This document shows positions 13,195 to 25,554 of a stretch of 64,000 nt of DNA, in pieces. The notes beneath the pieces were generated by a model. It was not told the origin of the DNA and did no database searches. It worked only from the letters and a program-made list of their open reading frames with translations. The DNA is from Pseudisothecium myosuroides (taxonomy: Eukaryota > Streptophyta > Bryopsida > Hypnales > Lembophyllaceae): assembly GCA_951799445.1 (NCBI GenBank), contig OX637296.1:3038001-3102000 (forward strand). The letters run 5' to 3'. A program made the translations under genes and the position numbers. Every line of letters starts with the position of its first letter. The stretch's first letter is position 1.

Positions 13195-13233
13195 TTAGAT
13201 AACCGATGAGCCGCGCTAGCGGCAAATAGGTTA
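13195..13233 (-). mobile_element. Helitron-like 3' end
   Basis: Read on the minus strand, the palindrome GCCGCTAGCGCGGC is followed by 11 nt and then CTAA, with T as the next base. A GC hairpin, short spacer and CTRR end inserted before T is the Helitron 3' signature. The matching end on the plus strand at 35,871-35,909 is identical over about 30 bases. The element body would lie to the right; its 5' TC end was not found. Confidence 0.6.
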
Positions 13234-14030
13234 TCGGACATAACCGGTTGTTCATCTTTCAATCTCAACCTTTGATCTTCATGATCCAAGGGTGTAGGAA
13301 GCAAGTTGAAAGGAAAGAAGGTTATGAGTTGCAACTTGTAATGGCAATAGTGACGGGTTGCAAATGGAGAGGTGCCACGGTGGTGTTAAAAAGACAACAA
13401 CTGGTTATGATTGAATCAATGGCTAAAGTGGTCCATTTAAGAACCACTTCATATCCATTCAGTACCATTTTATAGGGTCGGTTTGAAATTTGAGGATCGG
13501 TTTTACAGCATACTACCGCCAATCTGATAAGTGGGTTACGCATTGAAGGGGAATGATTGGGAGCTGATGCTGCTGGGGAATTGGAATTAATAATCCACTA
13601 TTAAAATATGGTTTGCGATCAGAGATTCAGAGCCATGGCGTGGCCACTGGCCAGACATTTATCAGTTCCGAACTTCCGATATCGTAAGATTCGACAGACA
13701 TTTGTGTCTGTCTGTAGTTTGGTACAGTACCCTCACTGGTGATAATTCAAAGTTCCAGATCTGTAGACTTTGTACGAATAAGCAAGCCAACCATAATGCC
13801 AGGACGAAAGGACTGGCAAACTTTTCATTATTTTATTTACAATCAAAACATTTTTTTATTTTATTTTATTTTAAACAAATGAAACGAAATTTCATTGCAA
13901 AGTCTCAGCACAAGGCTGGTAGCCACAAGTGGCCTCCATTTGCAGGAGAATCAAAGGACCAAAGAATCAACGTTGTTGTCTTTTAGTTGCTTTCTTTAGC
14001 CCACTGGGCTCACCTGTAAGCTAGCCCTCA
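13234..14030. other. Intergenic, possibly Helitron interior
   Basis: No recognised gene. The stretch lies on the body side of the Helitron-like end at 13,195. Near 13,873 it holds a copy of the short repeat 'aaatttcattgca ... agccaca' also seen at 3,641 and 6,249. Confidence 0.35.
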
Positions 14031-14332
14031 GGCCCTCCTGCCATGTGAGCCAGGCTGGTGAAGTTCGCCGGGGAGCTACAGGCCCCAGGTTCGCAATTGT
14101 CTTGTCATGTGGACTCGGTGGGTGGGGAGAGATCGAGTAAGAATCCCCCACGTGTTGATTCCTTCAAGATTATTCCATCTTGTTCCATCTTCACCAATGG
14201 GGTTGTCCACCGATGATCAGTGAAACTTGGAATCCTTCTTCTCCGCTCACCGAGGCCGGCAAGACAATCGGTGTTCACTTCTTGTCCTCTAGTGCCTTTT
14301 TTGCCAGGCCCGGCTCACATGGCAGGAGGCCC
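14031..14332. mobile_element. 302-bp MITE with 21-bp TIR
   Basis: The left end GGCCCTCCTGCCATGTGAGCC is mirrored by GGCTCACATGGCAGGAGGCCC at the right end with one mismatch. There is no reading frame of note. It directly abuts the next MITE. Confidence 0.65.
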
Positions 14333-14583
14333 TAAATCCTCCATTCGATGTGGGACCAGCAAGGTGAATTTTGTGTTTTGAGGGCATAAAAGTAAATAAA
14401 AGTCCCCCTAGTTTTAGCCGTGTCTAGGGTATGTTGGAGACATGTCCTAGCTAATTTGGAGTCTTTGATGCCAAATGTAAACTCAAAATTTGAAAAAAAA
14501 AATTGTGTGAAAAATAAAAAATTCTTGAGTTTTTCCCAGGGGTAAATTTGGCCCGCAAGGCCCAATTTGAATGGAGGATTTAG
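14332..14583. mobile_element. 252-bp MITE with 15-bp perfect TIR
   Basis: It begins CTAAATCCTCCATTC and ends in the exact inverse. Homology of the ends extends weakly inwards (gtgggaccagcaagg against ttgggccttgcgggc). Non-coding. Confidence 0.65.
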
Positions 14584-16911
14584 TGTCCTCCATATGGAAG
14601 CTCCGAAAATCAGCCTACAAAGGCATTCAACTTTGTTCCATCCTTATGGGCCTATTCATCTCTTCACCACCAAGCTTGGATTCTACTTGTCTGACAATGT
14701 TTTGTAACACTTCTTGAAAAAGTCTGATACATTAGAAAAAATTTGAGGGCTCCAAAGGGCTATTTCAAGGTTGTTCCCGCAGCTGGGAACAATCAGAATA
14801 TTAAAAAAAAATTAAAAATTTAATTTTTTTTTTCTGACATGGCACAATCTTGGCCACGTCATATTACTGCTCCCAGGGCGTTCCCAGAGTTCCCAGGGCC
14901 TAATAACTCGTAGTCTCTTATTGCCCTCGAATTTCTTCTAATGATTGTAGCACCCTTCCACCAATGAGAATGCAAAGATGCTGTATATGGAGAGAAAGGG
15001 TGGAGAACTACATTATTGTTGGTGGAGCCTTGAAGGAAAGTTGAGCTTGCAAAAAGCCATTCGACAAGGCAGTTTTCTAATGAAAGAGTGAAGATACTCT
15101 CATTGCATTGACTAAAATTTGGAAGGACCTATATGGACCCGCCACAACGTGTCAGATGAAGCAATGTATTGCTCCAAAAAATTCCGTTGATTAAGAATCA
15201 TGGAATAATATCACATATAATCAATGTTTTGTATTGTATCTAAATAGGGGGTCAAATTGAATCCAAAAATGAAACAATGGTGAATTGAGGGAAAAGAACT
15301 TGTCTAAATAAATAGCTTGAACAATTTTGTTCTCCTTCAATTATGTTCCCAATAAAGCGAACTTCAACCGTCCCTTTCAGGTCCTTTCCCATTTCCAAAT
15401 CCAAATGCATTGGTCAATTATATTCTTGGTTTTTGAGTCAAATTGAGGCATCCCCCAAAGACGGTTTAGGGGTCGGTTACAAGTATCAAAACAACTTTTG
15501 TTGTTTGGTTTTTTCTCAAAACATGTTTGATGAAATACTTTGATTTTTTCCTAGTAAAAGTCAATGATCTTTAACTTCTTAGTTTTTATGCTATCTACAA
15601 TTTTTAATTATTTTACATTAGTTTCCATAGTATAAATTCCTTAAAAGGTTTGGAATTAGATTCTTGGACCTTAATTCCTTAAACAATGACAACTTTTTAC
15701 AAATTTGTTGTTGTTGATTATACTAACTTTCAAAGCTTGGGGTTGTCATAGTTGCATTTCATTCAAATACTTAATTTCACTTCAAACTAAAAATCAAAAA
15801 TCAAAAGACCTATAAAATTATATTGTAAATTCAAAATAAAACATTTAAATACATAGATAGTTTTTTTCACTCTCTGCAAGTCAAAAGTGAAGAGAAATAT
15901 TCAATCACTACATCAAACCTAAATTTGTATAGTTACCACATTTATAACTGATTTTTAATATTTCAAGATTTGATTTGCTTTATTAACCAAGGAGAAAAAT
16001 AGTGATTCATAAAATTTGTCTTAAGAACCCTCTTTTATAAGAAACTGTACTAGTTGAAATTATAAATACCATCTGTTATATTTTTCTATGATCCACCACG
16101 GTTAAATTGAGGTAAAGTTACTATCAAAGCAACCATATTCACTACTTTGTTGTTATATTAAATTGCTTTAGTAAATGTGAGATCGTGGACCCTAATATTG
16201 GATTATTTTAGCAACACAATTTGGATTCTTATCATCCTTGCAAAGACCACTGACAATGTGAAATTTTATGCATTCATATTTTATAATTTTTTGTATTAGA
16301 TTTCTAGTAATTGCAAGATATAGATTTTAAAAACCCTCTATGCAAATATTGTATAATTTAAAGATTGCAAATATGCTTTATTTCAAAATTATTCTTTATA
16401 GTTCAAAGATGGCCATTCAAATGTAAGACTTCAATAAATATATAATAAAAAATCATAAAAAATCACCACAATTGGAAATATACGTTTGAACTTATGGTTG
16501 TCACTTATACCTATAATTACGATCCCGATAAAAGACCTAAAATAAACAAATTCTTTTGATAGACCTCAATTCACACCAACCTCAGAGATTAGAGAATTGA
16601 AATCATTTCTTTTGCTTTATATTACAAATACATAGCTACAAGCATATTTTTAATTACTTATATATATTCAATTTACAAATGAATTTTGAAGGATTTTAAT
16701 ATTTTGGATTATTGTAGGTGAATAGCAAGCCCGGCACTATCTAAGAAAAAAATTAATTGTAGTGGAGAAATTAGTTCCGTACTCATTTCAAATTTACAAT
16801 AATTTTGACTTTCAAAAAATTAATTTATCATTGAATTCGGCTTTTTATCTTCACTATGTGTCTCTCGCACAACTTTGTAAGTCACTTGATTTTTCTATTG
16901 TGGTAAGAAGA
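14584..16911. other. Intergenic, AT-rich, nothing recognised
   Basis: A small hairpin at 14,775-14,800 ('gttgttccc' against 'gggaacaa') is the only visible structure. From 15,540 to 16,900 it is very AT-rich with no gene-like frame. Confidence 0.4.
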
Positions 16912-17314
16912 TAAGGTACCCCCCCTAACCGACCGAATAAGGAATTTCGACATGATCTAGAGTAGTGAAGGCAAAACAAATATTTTTCAGAGGTACATAA
17001 ATTGAAAAGACACATATTGCAAAATTTTTGGTAATTTTATCGCTTAAATTGAAATTACTATGAATTTTGGGAGGTAAAAAGTGCGCCGGACCCATGGCCA
17101 ATATATAGACTCTTCCAATTCCGATCATTCCATAAAGTTTTTACCTAATCATTATTTTCCACTTTTTTTTTTACAACTTGGGACATGTGTCATGTATTTA
17201 TTAGTTCCAACCTTGAAAATGAAAAAAAACCCGCATTCTAAGCGTGGTCGGAAATACGTGCACCTATAGGTCAGGAATGGGTCAATGGTCGGGAATGGGG
17301 GGGGGTTACCTTAA
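16912..17314. mobile_element. MITE related to the GGCAACCCATT family
   Basis: The left end TAAGGTACCCCCCC and the inverse of the right end (TTAAGGTAACCCCCCCCC) form TIRs. The interior shares 'aattactatgaattttgggagg..aaa' style sequence with 18,117-18,501. Non-coding. Confidence 0.5.
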
Positions 17315-17325
17315 GTTGTTTTTAC

Positions 17326-17812
17326 AAGTGGGGTGGTAAGAGGTAGAACAATCCATGTAGATTATATGAATTAGAATAAGAATTAAACTGCTCATAGTCA
17401 AGTCTAAAATATGAATTGTGCTCAAAGTAGAATTTTAGACTTCATTTAGATATTGTTAATTTTTTTTTTCAAAAACCCTTAAAATAGTTAAATGTATAAC
17501 ATCAAACTAAATTTCATTTTAAAAAAACAATTTGTAATTTAAAGACTCCAATCAAAAGATATGGACAATATCAATGAAAACGTCTCTTCCAACCCCTCTT
17601 TGAACTTTGTCAATAATTATTTATTGGAGGCTCAAAATCATGAATTGATTTTTGAAGCTGAAAAAAATCTAGATTTACCACATTTTATTAGTTTTAAGTT
17701 TTTTGAAAAAAAATGATTTTACTATGCTTAAATGAGTCTAAAATTCTGCTTTGAACACAATTACTATATTTTAAAAATGAAAGGTCAAGTTTTTACCTTC
17801 AAATTATTCCAT
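17326..17812. repeat. Foldback element, copy 1
   Basis: The left arm (near 17,329 'ggtggtaagaggtagaacaa'; 17,540 'gactccaatcaaaagatatgg') is mirrored by the right arm ('ttgtcaataattatttattgg', 'gaacacaattactat'). The centre is near 17,590. It has the same architecture as 39,187-39,790, 40,574-41,050 and 62,541-63,136, with more divergence between arms. Confidence 0.6.
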
Positions 17813-18116
17813 ATCCTTTGAGGATTGATGGACACAAGATTTCACTAAATGAACAACCTCTCCATTGATAGATCTTACTATACATCAATGAATATTCTCT
17901 TTCATACTATTATTAAGATTTGCCTTGATGATGCATGGTGAATCGATTGATTGATATTTGACTCAAAAATACTAATTATCAACATTATTTGACTATAATT
18001 TTCCTTTATTTTGACCCCCAAAGTAATTAATTTCCAAAAAATTCACGGAATTCAACTTTTTTTTAATTAATTATTTTTCACGGAATTATTTGCCTAAGGT
18101 ATTCTCAAAACTATAT

Positions 18117-18501
18117 GGGAGGCAACCCATTTCTGGTCACTTAAGCAATTACATATATTTGCAGGGCGGGTTTTTTTTATAAAGAAATTATCCTATGTGC
18201 AAAAATAGAGGTTGGAAGGTTTCCATAATTTTTCAGATTTTTATTTAAAAAAATATAATTACTATGAATTTTTCAGCGGAAGATTATGTTCTTCCCATAC
18301 CGGTGATATGGGGCTTGCTATTTCTGACCATGGGCTGAAAACAAAATTGGCAAGGGGTGGTTACAATATTGAGAGTCTTGTGGCCAATCATTATGTGCCA
18401 CAACTGCATCAGGAACCACACCATAATTAATCACTGGTCACAGAAAGAGAACAATATACATAGCCGGAATGGAGGTGCTGATGAAGAATGGGTTGCCTCC
18501 C
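18117..18501. mobile_element. MITE, GGCAACCCATT family, reference copy
   Basis: The left end GGGAGGCAACCCATTTCTGG mirrors the right end GAATGGGTTGCCTCCC. The interior aligns over its length with 63,248-63,643 ('accggtgatat.gggcttgctattt.tga', 'agagaacaat.tacatagcc'). At 385 bp it is non-coding. Confidence 0.75.
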
Positions 18502-19504
18502 CTAGTTGCAAACTCAAGAGGCTTCTTGAGTTTTTGATTTTGGGAATTAGGAGGCATACTTCATTCCATTAGAAGCGTGTTTAAAAAAATATTCCAACTA
18601 CATATTCCATGTTGAATTTGAAAAAAAAATTCTCTAAAAATCTGCCTCCAAAGTTTTCATTGTAAAGTCCTTAGCAGCAGTCTTCGGAGGCTTTGTGTCT
18701 TCTCAATTTTTGGAATTAGGAGACGTATGTTATACCATTGGAAGCGCATTTTGAAGACCTTTTCAACGGTATATTACATGTTGGATTTGAAGAAAATTTG
18801 CTCCCACAATCTGCATTCGAAATTTCTGTGTGAATTTTGTGTCAGCTCGGAAGTGGCAATCTCTTAGACCAACTCATCACGGCATCAAACCATGAGTGAA
18901 AGAGTTGGGAATTTCAGGCATTTCCAGGTCCCACATCCTTTCTGATACGCCTCACTCTCCTCGAAGGGAGGAAAGACTTTTTTTTTTTTTTTTTTTTTCT
19001 CTTAAGGGAAATGAATCCGGGAATTTCATTGGCGAAGAAACAAGACTTGGGTTTCACTGAGGGAGTCGGCAGCAAACAGAGTCACTCCCCGCCCCCACCC
19101 TGCCCCATCTCCCCAAAAGGACTCCAGTATGAAATTATGAATGGAGTAGAGCCGCCGCGCGCTACAGTACTGTACAGAAACTTGGCCATAGCCGAATAAT
19201 CTCCATAGCCCGGAAAAATGTCTGTACAGACTACACACTCAGCGTTCTTTTCTTAAAACAGTAAATGTTAGTCAGAGTCGCACATCAAATCAGAAATGAC
19301 TTTTTGTGTGTACAGACTAAAATATGTGGACTGGTCGAACACGCTGTCATCGTGACTCTGTGGGCGACCACGAGATGGGACATGGGTGCGCAAGAGGTGG
19401 AATCCAATGAGCTTGTTGTCAGTTGTCTGTACACTTAGTTGTTTTCGCATCATAAAGGTCTGTCTATATGGGAGAATCATATGGTAAAGTTGCGCACTAT
19501 ATAG
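18502..19504. promoter_or_regulatory. Upstream region of the F-box/kelch gene
   Basis: No gene is seen. Two imperfect copies of a roughly 150-bp sequence lie at 18,515-18,650 and 18,690-18,840 ('gaattaggaggcata..ttcattccattagaagcg' style). A poly-T tract is at 18,979. A possible TATA box, CTATATAG, at 19,497-19,504 would place transcription start near 19,530 and favour the ATG at 19,616. Confidence 0.35.
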
Positions 19505-22500
19505 ATGCCATTGGCATTGCTATTCTCCTCAATTGCTTCACTCTGTCCATTCCTAGTAGACTCGCCACCTGCACACTCAGCTTCAGTTCAAGCCTCAGCT
19601 CAACCTTTGACCGGCATGGAGTTTCCACAAGACGAACTCCTCACTGAGGGAGATTGGTCTTGCTCTGTGAGAAATGAATGCGAGGACAGCTGGTTAGAAA
19701 TGTCGGCGTGGGCAGAGGACAACTTCGGTCCGAACGATTGGTCTCCGCCTGCTTGCTCTGTGAGAATTGAATGGGGGTACTGCTGGTTAGAAAGGCCGGC
19801 GTGGGAAGAGTTCTGCTTCGGTCCGGAAGATTGGTCTCCGCCTGCTTGCTCTGTGAGAATTGAATGGGAGGACTGCTGGTTAGAAATATCGACGTGGGGA
19901 GGGGACTGCTTCGGGGCAGTCTATGATTCTCTTGGAAGTGAAAAGACGACACGATTGACAAAAACCCTCGTTTCTTCCTATCCAAGAGTTCGGTGAGTTT
20001 CCAGAGCTCTAGGCGTTTCTGTTGTCAGATTTGGGTTTTCTATTGCAAGACTTTAAAGAGGTGTTGGATTTTAGAATGAGCTCTCTGTTTCGAACTAGAG
20101 GAAGTGAATCTTTGTTGATTGTCGTGGAATTAATTCAAATAGGTGGAGAACGTAAAAGGTTGAAATCTTACGAACTAGATAGCGCCTCTGCGGAATGAGA
20201 TGCATGTGTGGCGTGGGTGTTTGTATTCTCGAAAATGATCTTATATTCCGATGAACTCTGGTGTGAGCTTGAACAAACTGTAATACAATTTAAGCAAACT
20301 TTTGATTCATTCCGGTGCGAAAGCGAACCTGAGTTCTTGTTTCAAACCCTAAACACTGAATTCCACCAGACTCTGCTTTCACGATGGGCTCCAGGCGAAG
20401 CATTATAGTTATTTTATGTTAAACAACCAACATCGTGTCAGTAAGCTGTACAGTCGGGTACTGAAAGCTTACGAATTGCCTTTGTGAGCCATTGAATTTT
20501 TTTTATACAATGTGGATTATAAATGGTATTTTTTTGGTAAACATAATTTTTACTACATCCTTACGCAATCCCAATCAAGCATACCAAATTTCAGTTTCAA
20601 AAAAGAAAAATTCCATTTTTTGAGAGTTTTTGAAGTCAATTTTTGTGGTTTTACATAATATTTTATTGATAACAATTGGTGGTGAATTTTTTTAATTTGA
20701 TTGCATGGATACATAGGGAACATCCATATGCACATCTTTCATATTAAAAAATATCTCCTTAAGTAACAAATTTATAATCTATTGAGAATTCAATATGAGG
20801 TGGCATATGTCTAAACTTTGTGAAATAGATATCTTTATATTTAAACTAGATTTTGGCAAAGTAATTGTACCATCATGATAAAATGTACAAAATTAGTTAT
20901 AGTGTGACAGTCAAATGCCACAAACTATTTAGAATATAGAAATATCCATTTCTTCAAAGTTTGGGCATATGACACTTTTCATTGAATTCTTCATTGATCA
21001 TATTTTTATTACTTAAGGGGGTGTTTTTTAATATGAAAGATGTGTGTATGGATGTTTCCTACGTATCCATGCAATCAAATTAAAAAAATTCACCAGCAAT
21101 TGTTTTCAATAAAATATTATGTAAAACCACAAAAATTGACTTCAAAAATTCACCAAAAATGGAATTTTGCATTTCTGAAACTGAAATTTGGTATGCTTCA
21201 TTGGGATTGGGTAAGAATTGAGTGAAAATTATGCAAGACAAAAGAAGCTTATTTTATTCTATATTATGTACAAATCTTTGAATGGATCAAAAATGTAGTT
21301 TGTAAGCTTTCAGTACCCGACTGTACATTGGTAACAGTTTCGACTACTGCAGGGGTCTGGCACCACCGCGACATGCTGCAGGATCCATCACTGGGTTGAA
21401 GAGGAGGATTAGAGAGACGAGTTTCTACCAAAGCACTGAACGACTCTTTTGCTCACGCCATTCGGAGGGGCCATCAAAGAAATTGAGACAATTAGGTCAC
21501 CAGACCCACCACAATTGCAGCAGCGACTCCAATATTAGAAAGTCAAGGCCGAATTCCATGGGGAAGGACTGTGATATACCGAAGACCAGCGCCTCGAAAT
21601 CATGTGAAGGGAATTCTCAGTACCATCGCTTTCGCTCTATGTCCGTGATGCGCTTGCCCTCTGATCTGTACGCTTTGCTCAAAAATGGAGGTTGGAACAG
21701 CTTCGCATCCGTCAACGTACTCAAGCCGTGTGCTGTTTTTAGCTTGCTTCTGAATCGCTACTTTAGAGTTAGAGAACAATCTGTATCTGCGGAAGCGAGC
21801 TCCGTGGAGGTAATTAGAAAGAAGGCGACATCGACGGGATGGGACTCTGTACCTAATGATTTAAGAGAACATATTATTGGATGGCTAAAGGTTCTTTGGT
21901 TTTGGAAGAGACAACAACCTGTACCTTCAAAAACCATTTCAGTGGAGCTGAAATCGAAGAAGCCGACAACGACAATTTGGGACTCTCTACCTAATGATTT
22001 ACAGGCAAATGTTTTGCAAAGAGTAGATTTCAGAGATTTATTTCGTTTCAAAACATCATCAAATTCGTGGAAGAAGTTCATAGAGGGTGAAGCTTTCAGA
22101 CAGTCGCGGGGCGGAATTTCAGAAGGCGAGTTTACGGCTATCAACTATTATATAAAAAATAAATCCTGGCACTGTGGTGGATACGATTTGCATTCCAGGT
22201 CGTGGAGGTCCCTCCCCCCACTGTCGTACCTGCCACCTCCAGATGCAGAGCTTTTCAAGGAGTATTCTGTGTGCGGCCATGGCGGACTCATGTGTGCCGA
22301 GGTTTCCAAATTGCCCAAGAAAGGAGAACTCGTGGTGTTCAACCCCTTGACAGGAGAGATGCGAGCGCTCCCACCACTGCTCCATCCCAGAAACCCAGTG
22401 CTCGTCCACATCTCGGTCGACTCTGCCAAGAAATCCTACAAAGTGATTGTGGCTGGAAGCTCCTCTGCTTGTGATGAGCATCTCTCGAAGAAAACGGAGG

Positions 22501-23105
22501 TGTTCGATTCATCGATATCAAAGTGGAAAGAGGTGGATGACCTCCCCGGCCCCGCCTTCGGACTGAACGAGCACCAGGCAGGCGTGTGCTTGAACGGAAA
22601 ACTATTCTTCATCTCGTTTCTGGAGGGTGGGGGTAGGGGTGTGGTTGCTTTTGACGTGGAGAACGAAAAATGGCTGCAAAATCTGACCGTCCCAATTCCT
22701 TGGTCCTCCTATTCCAACACCTTGCAACTAGTTGAGAGCGATGGTAAGCTCTTCGTATTCTCTGAGCAAGAGCCGGATCAATCGGTGGACCATTGCATCG
22801 ACGAGCTGGCGTTTCCGAATCCTAAGGCAGGAGTATCGACTTGCCGATGGAGAAATGTTGTGAAGGCCAAGAAATCCGGTGGGCGAGGCCTTCAAGTGTA
22901 CCCTGAGCACACCTGTGTGAGCTTTGGAAAAGGGAAGCTCTGCATCTTCAACACTCTCAGTCGTGATGGCGTTGTTTATGACATGCGAGACGGCAATAAA
23001 TGCGAAGATTTAGTGCCACCCCCTGCTAATCAAATGGGTGACAACTTCTTCAGCTTGAATCCGGCGTCGTTCACACTCCAACCGAACTTTGCAATTGAGT
23101 GTTGA
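19505..23105 (+). CDS. F-box/kelch-repeat protein, two exons
   Basis: Exon 1 is 19,505-19,992 and ends at a GTGAGT donor; exon 2 is 21,353-23,105 after TTTCGACTACTGCAG. The phases join exactly (CG|G), giving 746 residues, or 709 from the better-placed ATG at 19,616. Exon 1 encodes three tandem copies of a Trp/Cys-rich unit of about 31 residues (DWSPPACSVRIEW). Exon 2 has an F-box near residues 370-405 (WDSLPNDLQANVL), preceded by a degenerate F-box-like copy (WDSVPNDLREHIIG). Kelch-type segments follow (FNPLTGEMRALPPL, FDSSISKWKEVDDLPGP, FDVENEKWL). By family it would be the substrate adaptor of an SCF ubiquitin ligase: the F-box binds SKP1 and the kelch propeller binds the target. The frame is intact. 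The Trp/Cys repeats are unlike any domain I know, and exon 1 could be partly 5' UTR if splicing differs. Confidence 0.8.
19653..19919 (+). repeat. 93-bp tandem repeat within exon 1
   Basis: Three consecutive units start at TTGGTCT (about 19,653, 19,737 and 19,830). The second and third are 93 bp and the first is 84 bp. All stay in frame and encode about 31 residues each, with conserved Trp, Cys and 'CWLE' positions. The preserved phase suggests selection on the protein. Confidence 0.75.
20451..21323. mobile_element. Tc1/mariner-type foldback MITE in the F-box gene intron
   Basis: Termini CAGTCGGGTACTGAAAGCTTAC are exact inverted copies flanked by TA on both sides (20,449-20,450 and 21,324-21,325). 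Homology between the arms continues for about 300 bp on each side (20,550-20,760 against 21,000-21,240, for example 'cccaatcaagcataccaaatttcag'). TA duplication with a CAGT start fits Tc1/mariner. It makes up 873 of the 1,360 intron bases and may form a long hairpin in the pre-mRNA. Confidence 0.8.
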
Positions 23106-25416
23106 CGGATTTGGAACATGAAGCTACGAGAGGGCTGTGTCCTTGCAGCATTGGTTCGGTTTACGTGAGATCCTTCTCAAATTTCTTCACATTCACAGCA
23201 AGTGTAAAGTTTGTCAACGTTTACAAACATTTGCAAACATTCGCAAACTTAAGTCTTCTCCTCGTCTAGAGCCAGTAAGTGAAGAAGCTTAGTGTAGCTT
23301 AGTCGAAATTCGTCGAAGGAACTTCCCATGTGTGACGTCGCTTCAGAGAAGTGGGTCGATGCACTTCCGTGAGTTGTGTGCAGTACAAACTAGTTATGGA
23401 AATGCGAGCCTTTGCTATTGTTGTGACTCAACATGTTAGTTTTCATAGCAAGATTCTAGTTGCACATTACCTAAACCATGAAGCACTTGGTACAAGTCCT
23501 TATAGAATGACATAGTTGGTAGAACTATTTTCAATAGTCGCTTTGAAATCATACACTATTATTTAATGCTTATCATATTTGAATATTGGCAATAATGAAA
23601 AAGATACAATAATTATTCATTTTGCACTTACATGCAAATCATGTACTAAACACACTAATACAAACACTTAATAACCACACAACACATGAGGGATCAACCA
23701 CTTTGGCATGGCTAACTTCTCAGAGTGATGTATCTGGGCTAATATCAATTAGACTTTTCATATAGAGGAAAAATTTCATGAATTCCAAAATTCATAAGAT
23801 TGTTTAAAATTTTGAACACTCACTGCTCATTAACACAAGCTCATCAACAAAAACTCAGAAAGGGTGACCTCCTTCACTTGAAACGGGATAGCAACACGAG
23901 AGGGAGTGGACTAGAATGTACGCTCACAGGAGAATTGTATCCAAAATGGGATTTGGACAAATGTCCTTGTTGTGTCCAAATTCCATTCCAAGTGTATCCC
24001 ATTGTATGCTATTCTTTCATCATTGGACACTGACTATAGAATTCTAAAAAATGCCACAGATCATATGCATGGACATTTTGGATAATCCAAAATCATTTCT
24101 CCTGTGGCCGGCGATGGACGCACCTTGATCGATTCCTAGCTAGCTATGATTTCCATCAAGGTGGCACTGTGGTGCGGATGTTGATACGGATTACATCAAA
24201 GCTTGAAGAAATCAAACAACTCCCCCAATGCCAATGCCCAAATGAAAATCGAGTCCTGACGTCTACAAGGCGGTTGAGTCGAAGAAGGAAAAGAAACGGT
24301 TCTATGACGTACATAACCTTGTCGGTAGAATGCGCACGAAATCGCGCATGCATTTCTTCAGTGAGAAGTTGAAAGACCCAGCACTTGGAATAGATATGTA
24401 CCTCCCGTACTCCTTGATTTCTAAAATGACGATTAAGGACAATAAGGAGTAATTACTATTTTATTCTGAGCCCAGAATTTGAGTCAAAACAGCCAATGTC
24501 TGTAGTTCTCTATCAATCATTTGTCATTAATAGGGTTTGGCTCTATTTTGTACTTTAGTCACGTGAAATACAGAGATTCCATCTCATGATTGGAACAAAC
24601 GAACGAAGTCAAAATGCGTCTTACCACCACCAGCAGACATACAATATATGAATGTCTGTACTGACCACGATCCATTGGTTCCGATTCTTCCGAAACAAAA
24701 TTATATAATATCGTCAATTTGATTGACTGCATATATTGTGACGTACATCAACAAAGCTGTAAAAACTAGGATCGGTACAGATTTACGTTTCACGGCACTG
24801 GTCCTGAAACGTGCCAAAGTCATGGAATACCGCCAATTTATCGAATTTAACTTCTAAGTTACCGATTCCCCGTAACATCGGTCCCTTGTCAAACTGGTGG
24901 AGAATATAATCGGTGATATCAGGGATGCAGAGTAGATTCACCACTAGCTAGAATCTCTGCATTGGCGGAGTCTGAGAATTGTTCTTGGGATACGTGCAGT
25001 CAAATGGTGGATGTCTGCCCTCACTCGATTGTCTGCCACCACCCTGACATCTGGGCTGTACCGACTGTACGGCGGCACTAACTTCTCTAATACGTATGTT
25101 ACCCCCTTCTCCGTGATAATGTGAATTTCCCCAAATTCCAATTTTACAAATTGTATATGTCGCTTACTTTAAAGACAATTTAACGAAATTGACGATCAGA
25201 TGTTAAATCCCCGTGAGAAAAATGCACACAGAGTGTACAAGGTTCCTCGATTTGATTGGTGTCGGACCATGTACCCTCTGCCCACATTTTCCACGCAGGC
25301 TGAGGATTCTATTGCAATCTGTTCGAGATAGTAGGCTCCTGGGTCACGATGAATGAGGATACTAACAGCCTCCTCCGTCCAGCAACAACAGATTTGGAAT
25401 TAGAGCCACTAAGTGA
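23106..25416. other. Intergenic, nothing recognised
   Basis: This holds the 3' flank of the F-box gene and AT-rich DNA. Short frames at 23,800-24,033, 24,169-24,372 and 24,944-25,141 resemble nothing I know and overlap on both strands. Confidence 0.4.
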
Positions 25417-25554
25417 GTGGCTAAGCAACTAATAATTATGAGATTAGGAAAGTGGAGATTAATTGCTCCCTTTCATCTCATCCTATATATATATTCTCTG
25501 CTGCAATTCAGGCAAATCATCTGTTTGCTGATCAAGCGTGAATTAAGTTACTTT

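Noticed and set aside
19641..19985. Minus-strand frame over the exon 1 repeats
   Set aside because: The plus-strand frame joins exactly, through a strong donor and acceptor, to the F-box exon; the minus frame has no such support.
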